A stretch of 38,647 bases of DNA from Eubacterium sp. (GTDB taxonomy: Bacteria; Bacillota; Clostridia; Lachnospirales; Lachnospiraceae), in contig JALENH010000140.1 in NCBI GenBank assembly GCA_022767895.1, positions 1-38,647 of the forward strand, read 5' to 3'. The translations under genes were made by a program, and so were the position numbers. Every line of letters starts with the position of its first letter. Positions within the stretch are counted from its first letter, which is position 1. This document shows positions 31,960 through 38,647 of this stretch, piece by piece. Below the pieces are notes generated by a model. The model did not search any database, was not told where the DNA came from, and saw nothing but the letters and a program-made list of their open reading frames with translations.

Positions 31960-32409
31960 ATGGCAAAGTTTGTGTTTTCCATGCAGAATATTCTGAATAT
32001 GAAAGAAAAACTGGAAGATCAGGAAAAGAATAATTTTGCCCAGGCCAATCTTCGTCTTCAGGAGGCGGTTGCTGAACAGGAAGAACTGGAACAGCGACTT
32101 GCTGAAGCCAAGAAAAAGTTGCAGCAGGAGGTATCAGATGCACTGGATGTGAGGACAATTCGCAGCCGGGAGGATGCTGTGGAAATTCTTCGGATGTATG
32201 TCCGTCAGCAGATTCTTGTGGTGAAGCAGCGGGAAAAGGAAGTAGATGTGGCAAGGGAACATTTGAATGAAGCGATGAAGGAGCGAAAGACCTTTGAAAA
32301 ACTGCGGGAAAAAGCACTGGAGGCATTCCTGGCAGAGGAAAATTTGAGAGAACAAAAGGAAGTTGATGAGCTGGTGAGTTATCGTTACGGCGTTGACAGT
32401 CAGGAGTGA
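31960..32409 (+). CDS. fliJ: Flagellar export chaperone FliJ
   Basis: A 149-residue almost entirely coiled-coil protein rich in Glu, Lys, Gln and Ala. The N-terminus FVFSMQNILNMKEKLEDQEK is typical of FliJ, which sits in the FliI hexamer. Sequence conservation in the family is low, so the assignment rests on length, coiled coil and position directly after fliI. SD is GAGGAAGG, at the end of fliI. It ends just before the SD of the next gene. Confidence 0.92.
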   Translation: MAKFVFSMQNILNMKEKLEDQEKNNFAQANLRLQEAVAEQEELEQRLAEAKKKLQQEVSDALDVRTIRSREDAVEILRMYVRQQILVVKQREKEVDVAREHLNEAMKERKTFEKLREKALEAFLAEENLREQKEVDELVSYRYGVDSQE

Positions 32410-32422
32410 AAGGAGATCAATT

Positions 32423-33181
32423 ATGGCAAAAAAGGATAATAAGGATGAACAGGAAGTAAAAAATGACGAGAGTGCCGGTGGCAAGTTTATCACGATTTTG
32501 ATTGTGTTGGTGATAGTGATTATTTGGCTGGCTATTTTTGGTGTATTGATTAAACTGGATGTGGGGAATTTTGGAAGCGAAGTACTATATCCGGTACTGA
32601 AAGATGTACCAGTTGTCAATATGATTCTTCCGACTCCAGCGGAGAAGGAGGATGGAGAGGAAAAAGAGTATGATAATCTGGCAGAGGCCAATGCCCGAAT
32701 TAAGGAGCTGGAGAGTCAGTTGGCTGCCAGCAAAAATGCAGGCTCTGCCAACAGCAGTGAGGTGGAGGAACTGCAGGCAGAGGTTAACCGGCTGAAGAAG
32801 TTTGAGGAAGCTCAGAGTTCCTTTGCAAAACGGGTACAGGAATTTGATGAAAATGTCGTATACAATGACAAGGCACCGGATACGGAAGAATATAAGACAT
32901 ATTATGAGGGGATCGAGCCGGATAATGCAGAAAAAATCTATAAAGAAGTTTGTCAGGATTATGAATATTCCCAGGAAATCAAAGACCAGGCAGATACCTA
33001 TGGAAAAATGGAACCGGCCAGTGCAGCAGCAATTTTGTCTGAGATGACCAATGATCTCAGTCTGGTGGCGAAAATCCTTGACAGCATGCAGCCGTCAAAG
33101 AGTGCCCTGATTCTTCAAAACATGACACCGACTACAGCGGCCCAGGTGACGACAAAGATGACATCCATGAAAAAGAAATAG
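32423..33181 (+). CDS. MotE/YlxF-like flagellar membrane protein
   Basis: A 252-residue protein with a charged cytoplasmic N-terminus, one transmembrane helix (residues about 22-43, FITILIVLVIVIIWLAIFGV), a coiled coil (residues about 90-130) and a C-terminal MgtE_N-like helical repeat domain (KMEPASAAAILSEMTND, then ILDSMQPSKSALILQNM). This matches YlxF of B. subtilis, which lies between fliJ and fliK, and resembles MotE, a flagellar chaperone. Specific function in this lineage is unproven. The ATG at 32423 follows AAAGGAGAT at 32409-32417; a start upstream of that SD would overlap fliJ. Confidence 0.85.
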   Translation: MAKKDNKDEQEVKNDESAGGKFITILIVLVIVIIWLAIFGVLIKLDVGNFGSEVLYPVLKDVPVVNMILPTPAEKEDGEEKEYDNLAEANARIKELESQLAASKNAGSANSSEVEELQAEVNRLKKFEEAQSSFAKRVQEFDENVVYNDKAPDTEEYKTYYEGIEPDNAEKIYKEVCQDYEYSQEIKDQADTYGKMEPASAAAILSEMTNDLSLVAKILDSMQPSKSALILQNMTPTTAAQVTTKMTSMKKK

Positions 33182-33193
33182 AAGACTATAAAC

Positions 33194-33221
33194 TAAAGAA
33201 AGCAATATGGTCTGCCGATAT
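33194..33221 (+). promoter_or_regulatory. Sigma-D (FliA)-type promoter upstream of fliK
   Basis: TAAA at 33194-33197, preceded by C, is followed after 16 bases by GCCGATAT at 33214-33221, an exact match to the sigma-D/FliA -10 element. The usual form is TAAA, 14-16 bases, GCCGATAT. It lies between the stop of the MotE-like gene and the fliK start, with transcription expected near 33230, ahead of SD AAAGGAGGG. Flagellar sigma use is known from the family; activity here is inferred. Confidence 0.65.
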
Positions 33222-33262
33222 ATATTTCGTAGATGATTTTTAAGAAGAAAGGAGGGAAGAGA

Positions 33263-34666
33263 ATGACAATGCAGGGAATAGCCCGGATTACAACAAAGGC
33301 GGGCAGCATTACACCGGAGCGGAGTACAAAAGCAGGAGATACAGTTTTTGAAACCTTTATGAACAAACAGGCAGTACAGGTTTCAGGAAAATCAGGCAAC
33401 GCAGATGCTAATTCTAATATTTCCAACAGGAGCAAAGGTTTATCAGCTAATCGCTATAACAAAGATAATAGTGTAAGCGCCAACAACGATTCCACGAGAT
33501 TGAAGGTGAAGGAACCCACATCTACCAATCAGTCACCGGAAGAATGTGGAACGGATTTGAAAGAAGTTTCGGAAATCGTTGCGCAGACTATGGTGATCCT
33601 TCAGGAAATATTCGGTCTATCTGAAATGGAACTGCAGGATATCATGAACCAGTTCTCGATGGAACCTCAGGATTTGCTTTTGCAAATGGAAGGGGACCGG
33701 ATGGTGCCGGTCAATACTGCTGCTATTCAGGAATTAATTCTTGGAATCCATGGAGTTGATGATACGGCGTCTTTTCTTACGAATGACACGCTGAATCAGG
33801 AACTTACGGCTGTGACGGAACAGATAACCGAGCTTCTTGCGGAGAGTTTCGGCGTGAGTGAGGCAGAACTTGCGAAAGTGGAAACGTCATTTCTTTCAGA
33901 ACTCGCAGGACAGCTTGAAAAGGTGACAGAGATGACAGGATTGGTAGATTCTTCCACGATGCAGATGGAGAATCAAATGGTATCGGAAGAAGATGTAACC
34001 CAGGCACAACAGGTAGAAGAGCCGTTGACTGTTGTATTTGAAACTCAGGAAGATGCGGGAGACGGAGATGGTGGAAACGAACAGATGATGACGGATCATC
34101 AGCCGGCTTCGCAGGGGACACAGGACATTTCTCCGCAGACACAGGCTACAACAGTGGAAGTTTTCAAGGAGAACCTGGTACAGGCATTTGAGGAAGTTCG
34201 TGGCACAGAAGGAACATCTGCTGAAAGCGTAATGAATCAGATTGTGGAACAGGTGGTACATCATGTAAGGGTTCGTGTCATGCCTGAGACAACCAGCATG
34301 GAACTTCAACTAAATCCGGCAAGTTTGGGACGTGTTAATCTTACTGTTGCCACTACCGCCGGAGCTGCAACGGCAACACTTGTTGTTGAGAATCAGATGG
34401 CAAAAGAAGCACTGGAAAGTCAGATGATTCAATTGAAAGAAACATTTGCTGAGCAGGGATTGAAAGTAGATGCGGTGGAGGTTACTGTGGCGGAATTCGG
34501 ATTGAAAAAAGAGAATGAACAGCAGGATGAGCCATCTGGTGGCGGAAGACAGAATCGGAGATCTCATTCTGGTGACAGGACCGTAAAAGAAGAGGAAAGC
34601 GTGGCAGACAATGTTACCGCCCCGGACCGGAGAGATGCGGAGAGTACGGTGGATTACACCGCATAA
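33263..34666 (+). CDS. fliK: Flagellar hook-length control protein FliK
   Basis: A 467-residue exported ruler/switch protein. The N-terminal two-thirds is polar and low in conservation, rich in Gln, Glu, Ser and Thr. The C-terminal Flg_hook domain is clear at residues about 330-415 (VHHVRVRVMPETTSMELQLN, PASLGRVNLTVATTAG, LVVENQMAKEALESQMIQLK, LKVDAVEVTV). A disordered charged tail follows (QQDEPSGGGRQNRRSHSGDR). The start at 33263 follows AAAGGAGGG. A sigma-D-type promoter lies directly upstream, suggesting it can be raised separately from the rest of the operon. flgD follows after 27 bases. Confidence 0.92.
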   Translation: MTMQGIARITTKAGSITPERSTKAGDTVFETFMNKQAVQVSGKSGNADANSNISNRSKGLSANRYNKDNSVSANNDSTRLKVKEPTSTNQSPEECGTDLKEVSEIVAQTMVILQEIFGLSEMELQDIMNQFSMEPQDLLLQMEGDRMVPVNTAAIQELILGIHGVDDTASFLTNDTLNQELTAVTEQITELLAESFGVSEAELAKVETSFLSELAGQLEKVTEMTGLVDSSTMQMENQMVSEEDVTQAQQVEEPLTVVFETQEDAGDGDGGNEQMMTDHQPASQGTQDISPQTQATTVEVFKENLVQAFEEVRGTEGTSAESVMNQIVEQVVHHVRVRVMPETTSMELQLNPASLGRVNLTVATTAGAATATLVVENQMAKEALESQMIQLKETFAEQGLKVDAVEVTVAEFGLKKENEQQDEPSGGGRQNRRSHSGDRTVKEEESVADNVTAPDRRDAESTVDYTA

Positions 34667-34693
34667 GAAAGAGAAACGAAAGGAAGTGAGAAA

Positions 34694-35509
34694 ATGGCGG
34701 TAAGCAGTACAGGCAATTTGACAACTGCAGTAGAAGATCTTACTGTGGGCAGTACGGAGCGTAAAGTCAATCAAAGAGGCTCCAGCGAACTGGGAAAAGA
34801 AGAGTTTTTAAAGCTTTTAGTAACTCAGCTTCAGAATCAGGATCCATTGAATCCTCAGAATGACACAGAATTTATTTCCCAGCTGGCACAGTTCTCGTCC
34901 TTGGAGCAGATGACCAACATGAGCGCAACGATGTCCAATACATCGGCCTATAGTCTGGTTGGCAAAGAAGTGATTGTACAGACGAAGGATTCCACAGGAG
35001 CTTACAAAGAAGTTCGTGGTACCGTGGATTATGTGGAAATGAAAAACGGAGATGCCATGTTAGCAATTAATGGACAGACCTACAGTCTCGATGATTTGGT
35101 TCAGGTTATGGACAGTATGTATGCCATCAAGGAGTATTTGCCTTCGGTACAGGAACAGACAGAGACCTTTGACAAGACCAATCCGGCGTTGATAACAGTG
35201 AAGATTGATCTGGGAAGCAAAGGGTATGAGGCGAGTAGTGTTGCAGTTGCTTTGAATGGAGAATATATCGATAAAGAGTTTCTTAACTACAACGACGGGG
35301 AACTGACAATATCTCCAGAGGCTTTCAAAGATCTGGAACCGGGAAGTTATTATCTTGGCTTCTACTTTGATGATCCATTCCAGACATCGGTAACGGATAA
35401 AGTTAATATCAAGATTATTGACAGTGGCATTGTGAAAGATGATTCGGAGCAGAATGTCGAAGAAGGGAATAGCACTTCCACGGAGGAAACCAGCACGGAC
35501 AATGCATGA
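34694..35509 (+). CDS. flgD: Flagellar hook assembly (cap) protein FlgD
   Basis: A 271-residue hook scaffold. The conserved N-terminal region [20 protein letters not shown] then [20 protein letters not shown] is diagnostic. It is followed by the FlgD Tudor-like/FlgD_ig region ([20 protein letters not shown]) and an unusual extended C-terminus that includes a beta-rich segment (about 155-245) and a Ser/Thr/Glu-rich tail. SD AAAGGAAG lies upstream. It fits its place between fliK and flgE. Confidence 0.95.
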   Translation: MAVSSTGNLTTAVEDLTVGSTERKVNQRGSSELGKEEFLKLLVTQLQNQDPLNPQNDTEFISQLAQFSSLEQMTNMSATMSNTSAYSLVGKEVIVQTKDSTGAYKEVRGTVDYVEMKNGDAMLAINGQTYSLDDLVQVMDSMYAIKEYLPSVQEQTETFDKTNPALITVKIDLGSKGYEASSVAVALNGEYIDKEFLNYNDGELTISPEAFKDLEPGSYYLGFYFDDPFQTSVTDKVNIKIIDSGIVKDDSEQNVEEGNSTSTEETSTDNA

Positions 35510-35526
35510 CAAGGAGGTCGGGAATT

Positions 35527-35883
35527 ATGAATGTAACGAAAAATTTTACATCCATTGAGCAGATTCGTGGCCAGATAAAAAACCGGGAGCCGGAACGAAA
35601 AGCCGGAACACGGACAGAAGATGTACCAAGCTTTGACGAAATCCTTTTTTCCAAACATGCCTCAAGAAGACTGGAGACAAGACAAATTGATATGTCGGAT
35701 GAACAACGGGCAAGGTTGCAGGATGCAACAAGTCAGGCAAGGGAAAAAGGAATGAAAGAGTCACTTGTGATGGTAGACAATCTGGCATTTATTGTCAATG
35801 TAAAAAGCAACACCGTGATTACCGCTGTAAATGATACAAAGAATGCGGTGTTTACAAACATTGATGGAGCAATCATTAACTAG
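35527..35883 (+). CDS. Small conserved flagellar operon protein (TIGR02530 type)
   Basis: A 118-residue soluble protein with the pattern SFDEILFSKHASRRLETRQI, DMSDEQRARLQDATSQAREK and SLVMVDNLAFIVNVKSNTVI. I recognise this as the TIGR02530 'flagellar operon protein' found between flgD and flgE in many clostridia and other Gram-positives. It has no signal peptide or membrane helix. Its role is not known to me; an export or hook-assembly helper is plausible from position. The ATG at 35527 follows AAGGAGG and begins 17 bases after flgD. Confidence 0.85.
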   Translation: MNVTKNFTSIEQIRGQIKNREPERKAGTRTEDVPSFDEILFSKHASRRLETRQIDMSDEQRARLQDATSQAREKGMKESLVMVDNLAFIVNVKSNTVITAVNDTKNAVFTNIDGAIIN

Positions 35884-35981
35884 TAACAGAAACGAAATAT
35901 GCTGGCCCTTAACAGGAAGCATAGGCGCTCTTGACTGACAGAGAGAGTGCATAAGTGAAAGAAAATGGAGGGTGATTCATT

Positions 35982-37427
35982 ATGATGAGATCATTGTATT
36001 CCGGAGTTTCCGGATTAAAAGTACATCAGACCAAGATGGACGTTATCGGTAACAATATTTCTAATGTAAACACAGTTGGTTTTCGTGCCAGCTCCGTAAA
36101 CTTTACGGATGTGTTTTACCAGACGACACAGAATGCGTCCGGTCCCAATGCCAATACCGGTACGGCCGGAACCAATGCCGTGCAGATTGGTCTTGGATCT
36201 AATGTGGCATCAATCAGTGTAGATTTGAGCGGTACAGGTGCAACACAGCGTACAGACCGTGGTATGGATATCATGATCAATGGTGATGCTTTTCTGATTG
36301 TTAAAAGTAATGGCAATACCTATTTTACCAAATCAGGAGCACTGGATATTGATGCAAACGGTACTTTGTATTGCACCACCAACGGAGCATCGGTGCTTGG
36401 CTGGGGCGTAGATGAAGATGGAGAAATTCGTAAAGATACAGCTGCTACTCTGAATCTGATGGGCGGTGAGAATGCGTATTCAGACCCGAATGCCACGACG
36501 GATGTTTCTCTTTCCGGTAATGTGGATCAGAAGGATCCTCTTGTGGCGTACAGTGCAGATGGAGCCGGATATCCGATGGCTGTCAGTTTTTATGACAATC
36601 TGGGTAATTTGTGTACGGCAAAATACAGTATTATCCAGACCAGTGCAGATTCCACCAATACATACAGCGTCCGTCTTCATGACATTCTGGGGGCAGATGG
36701 TAAATCCATTTTGAAAAGAAAGGATGAGGCGTCGGGAGACTATGTTTCCACTGAGCAGCCTATTAATTTTAACGAACTGGATTTGGGTGGAACCAATTAT
36801 ACAGTGGATGCCAGCAGTGGTGACATTAGTTTTGGCGATGCTGTGGACTGGCCGATACTCACATTTAATTCTGTAACAGGTGCGTTCACCAGCGTGAGCA
36901 GTGATAACGGAGAGGCTTTGAATCTGAATCTCAGTGCAGATAACAATCCTTATCCAACCAGTGGTGTAGATATTGATTTTTCTGATTTGACCATGTATGC
37001 CAGTGATAAAACCTGTAAAGTTAAACCAAGCCGCGGTGGCGCGAATGGCGATGGGGCAGGAAATGCAGCAGGAACATTAAATGGTTTCTCGATTCAGACT
37101 GACGGTATGATATATGGTGTATATAGCAATGGTGATAAAAAACTGTTAGGACAGATTGCTGTGGCAACATTTGCCAACCCATCCGGCTTGGAGTCCGTTG
37201 GTAACAGTATGTATGCCGCTACTCTGAACTCTGGTGATTTTGATGGTATTGGTATAGATATTACGGAAGTGGGTAAGTTCTCAGTTGGCGCGTTGGAAAT
37301 GTCGGATGTCGATTTGGCAAATGAATTTACCAGTATGATTACAACACAGCGTGGTTTTCAGGCAAATTCACGAGTGATTACAACTTCTGATACGATGTTG
37401 GAAGAATTAATTAACTTGAAACGATAA
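35982..37427 (+). CDS. flgE: Flagellar hook protein FlgE
   Basis: A 481-residue hook subunit. The N-terminal motif SLYSGVSGLKVHQTKMDVIG then NNISNVNTVGFRASSVNF and the C-terminal NEFTSMITTQRGFQANSRVI then TTSDTMLEELINLKR are the coiled-coil D0 parts shared by hook proteins. The central region is long and carries FlgE D1/D2 features (FDNRGMDIMINGDAFL-like RGMDIMINGDAFLIV; KDTAATLNLMGGENA). SD GGAGGGTGA is strong. The 98-base gap before it holds no clear promoter. A 93-base structured gap follows before flbD. Confidence 0.96.
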   Translation: MMRSLYSGVSGLKVHQTKMDVIGNNISNVNTVGFRASSVNFTDVFYQTTQNASGPNANTGTAGTNAVQIGLGSNVASISVDLSGTGATQRTDRGMDIMINGDAFLIVKSNGNTYFTKSGALDIDANGTLYCTTNGASVLGWGVDEDGEIRKDTAATLNLMGGENAYSDPNATTDVSLSGNVDQKDPLVAYSADGAGYPMAVSFYDNLGNLCTAKYSIIQTSADSTNTYSVRLHDILGADGKSILKRKDEASGDYVSTEQPINFNELDLGGTNYTVDASSGDISFGDAVDWPILTFNSVTGAFTSVSSDNGEALNLNLSADNNPYPTSGVDIDFSDLTMYASDKTCKVKPSRGGANGDGAGNAAGTLNGFSIQTDGMIYGVYSNGDKKLLGQIAVATFANPSGLESVGNSMYAATLNSGDFDGIGIDITEVGKFSVGALEMSDVDLANEFTSMITTQRGFQANSRVITTSDTMLEELINLKR

Positions 37428-37439
37428 GTGGATAGCATA

Positions 37440-37492
37440 GTCCCGGTGTGCGGAATTTCTGTCACCGGGACGATTGTCTCAAATGACAGAAA
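37440..37492 (+). ncRNA. Candidate RNA pseudoknot or alternative hairpins between flgE and flbD
   Basis: Stem 1 pairs GTCCCGGTG (37440-37448) with CACCGGGAC (37463-37471), 9 bp perfect. A second perfect pairing joins TTTCTGTCA (37456-37464) with TGACAGAAA (37484-37492). The 5' arm of stem 2 lies in the loop of stem 1, so the two form an H-type pseudoknot (7-bp stem 2, loops of 7, 0 and 14 bases) or compete as alternatives. No strong U-run follows. The flbD SD begins 16 bases downstream. Confidence 0.5.
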
Positions 37493-37520
37493 ATTGTTTG
37501 TGTTCAGAAAGGAGATCCTC

Positions 37521-37709
37521 ATGATTGATGTAACAAGGATGAATGGTTCTGTACTCACAATAAATAATCATTTAATCGAATCGGTGGAAGAAACACCAGA
37601 TACGGTCATCACTTTGACCACTGGTAAAAAAATAATTGTAAAAGAAAGTAGACAAGAAGTAAAAAATTTAGTAAAATTGTATGAGAAAGAAATATCTTGT
37701 AACTTTTAA
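37521..37709 (+). CDS. flbD: Flagellar protein FlbD (SwrD-like)
   Basis: A 62-residue protein with the FlbD signature: IDVTRMNGSVLTINNHLIES, then VEETPDTVITLTTGKKIIVK. Homologues (SwrD in B. subtilis) raise flagellar motor power and are found after flgE. The ATG at 37521 follows AAAGGAGAT at 37508-37516; the frame is open further upstream, but that extension would cover the structured intergenic RNA and is not conserved. motA starts 12 bases later. Confidence 0.93.
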   Translation: MIDVTRMNGSVLTINNHLIESVEETPDTVITLTTGKKIIVKESRQEVKNLVKLYEKEISCNF

Positions 37710-37721
37710 GGTGGTGGCATT

Positions 37722-38537
37722 TTGGATTTAGCTACAATAATCGGACTCGTCGGCTGTGCGGGGGCCGTTTTTTATGGTATTGTTTCGGGAGACCAGGGAT
37801 TTGCTGCGTTGGGAAACTTCTGGGATTTGGCTTCTTTCCTGATCGTTGTTGTCGGATGCTTGATGTGTATGATGACGATGTCGGGGAATATTGGGGAGTT
37901 TGTGAATTCGCTGAAGTCTTTTTTACTGACGATAAAAGTGCAGGAATCCAATGAAGGCGAGACGATACATAAAATCATTGATCTGGCAAATGTGGCCAGA
38001 AAGGAAGGACTTCTGCAGTTGGAAGAGGCGGCAGGAGAAATTGATGATGATTTTCTAAAAAAAGGAATCATGTTGATTGTCGATGGAACGGATCAGGAAC
38101 TGGTATCCAGTATTCTGGAGACGGAACTTGACTGTATAGAGCAGCGACACAGCAAGATTTACAGCTTTTGGGACAACCTGGCTGCCATGGGTCCTGCTTG
38201 GGGTATGATTGGTACACTGATTGGTTTGATTAACATGCTGAAACTTTTGGATGATCCAAGTTCTATCGGACCGCAGATGGCGATTGCGTTGATTACGACA
38301 TTGTATGGTTCTTTGATTGCCAACTGGATTGCCATTCCGGTTGCTACCAAGCTTCGTGCAAAGAACCGGAAGGAGATTATGTTAAAGGAAGTTATCTGTG
38401 AGGGAATCCTTTCGATTCAGGCGGGTGAAAACCCTCGAGTTATTGAGGAAAAACTGAAATCTTTCCTTGCACCGGCTGATCGGGAAGCAGTCCTTGGCGA
38501 CGATAGCAAAGGCGGCGGACAAGGTGGTGACGCTTAA
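37722..38537 (+). CDS. motA: Flagellar motor stator protein MotA
   Basis: A 271-residue stator protein with four transmembrane helices. Helix 1 begins ATIIGLVGCAGAVFYGIV, and the conserved stator regions DNLAAMGPAWGMIGTLIGLI and IGPQMAIALITTLYGSLIAN are present near the C-terminal helices. The start is TTG at 37722, the only one consistent with AAGGTGGTGG at 37708-37717 and with MotA N-termini. Its C-terminus ends in a Gly-rich tail (GGGQGGDA). It overlaps motB by one base (TAATG), so stator subunits are co-translated. Whether the motor is H+- or Na+-driven cannot be told from this. Confidence 0.96.
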   Translation: MDLATIIGLVGCAGAVFYGIVSGDQGFAALGNFWDLASFLIVVVGCLMCMMTMSGNIGEFVNSLKSFLLTIKVQESNEGETIHKIIDLANVARKEGLLQLEEAAGEIDDDFLKKGIMLIVDGTDQELVSSILETELDCIEQRHSKIYSFWDNLAAMGPAWGMIGTLIGLINMLKLLDDPSSIGPQMAIALITTLYGSLIANWIAIPVATKLRAKNRKEIMLKEVICEGILSIQAGENPRVIEEKLKSFLAPADREAVLGDDSKGGGQGGDA

Positions 38538-38647
38538 TGGCCAAAAAGAAACGGGAAGAAGATCAAGGTGGCGGAGGCGGAGGCTGGATCAACACATTTG
38601 CGGATTTGATGAACCTGCTACTCTGTTTCTTCGTCCTTTTGTTTTCT
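38537..38647 (+). CDS. motB: Flagellar motor stator protein MotB, 5' part (cut by window end)
   Basis: Only the first 37 residues are present and the frame is open at the window edge. They read MAKKKREEDQ, six glycines, WINTFADLMN, then LLLCFFVLLFS. D23 in FADLM is the essential ion-binding aspartate of MotB (D24 in B. subtilis) at the start of the single membrane helix. The poly-Gly run is longer than usual. The start overlaps the motA stop by one base. The peptidoglycan-binding OmpA-like domain lies beyond the window. Confidence 0.95.
   Translation, partial: MAKKKREEDQGGGGGGWINTFADLMNLLLCFFVLLFS

Noticed and set aside
1-38647. Mobile elements, CRISPR arrays, tRNA or rRNA genes
   Set aside because: No transposase, integrase, regularly spaced repeats, or tRNA/rRNA signature was seen on either strand; the carbohydrate island shows no flanking repeats or integrase to mark it as recently transferred.

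Overview
The window reads as a chromosomal segment of a motile, endospore-lineage clostridium, most likely Lachnospiraceae (Roseburia/Butyrivibrio-like). The evidence is a forespore sigma factor SigG, CodY, a Gram-positive-type flagellar operon (flgBC-fliEFGHIJ-ylxF-fliK-flgD-flgE-flbD-motAB), strong GGAGG ribosome-binding sites, and a hemicellulose-uronate utilisation locus. The genus assignment is inference. No tRNA, rRNA, insertion sequence, CRISPR array or phage gene was seen, and no gene-free stretch exceeds 300 bases.

Region 1 (1-18372, + strand) is a carbohydrate island. A sigma-A-like promoter (40-68) precedes a run of nine tightly packed genes: a very large membrane-anchored solute-binding protein, two CUT1 permeases, an NHL-propeller/TPR membrane protein, a Yip1-like membrane protein, a DUF5696-type lipoprotein, two further CUT1 permeases and a lipoprotein solute-binding protein. 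After a hairpin terminator come a cytoplasmic GH67 alpha-glucuronidase (aguA), mannonate dehydratase (uxuA) and a mannitol-dehydrogenase-family fructuronate reductase (uxuB). The simplest reading is import of (4-O-methyl)glucuronic-acid-bearing xylo-oligosaccharides, intracellular removal of the uronate and its conversion towards 2-keto-3-deoxygluconate. Uronate isomerase, KDG kinase/aldolase and the transporter ATPase are not encoded here. A 16-bp bidirectional terminator closes the island.

Region 2 (18414-25849) holds housekeeping and regulatory genes: sigG on the minus strand with a consensus forespore promoter, a YlmC/YmxH PRC-barrel protein, nrdR, a ComM/YifB-type AAA+ protein, dprA, topA and codY. 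dprA-topA-codY-flgB is a shortened form of the Bacillus subtilis order, lacking trmFO-codV-clpQ-clpY between topA and codY. Good sigma-A-like promoters precede nrdR, comM, topA and codY.

Region 3 (25870-38647) is the 5' two-thirds of a fla operon: rod (flgB, flgC), MS-ring adaptor and ring (fliE, fliF), rotor (fliG), export ATPase complex (fliH, fliI, fliJ), a MotE-like protein, hook-length control (fliK), hook cap (flgD), a small conserved flagellar-operon protein, hook (flgE), flbD and the stator (motA, 5' end of motB, cut by the window edge). Notable non-coding signals are a hairpin between codY and flgB, an exact sigma-D-type promoter in front of fliK, and a candidate H-type pseudoknot between flgE and flbD.

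The most novel-looking parts are the nine-gene surface/transport module, with its unusual SBP, DUF5696, NHL-TPR and Yip1 components, and the flgE-flbD RNA structure.
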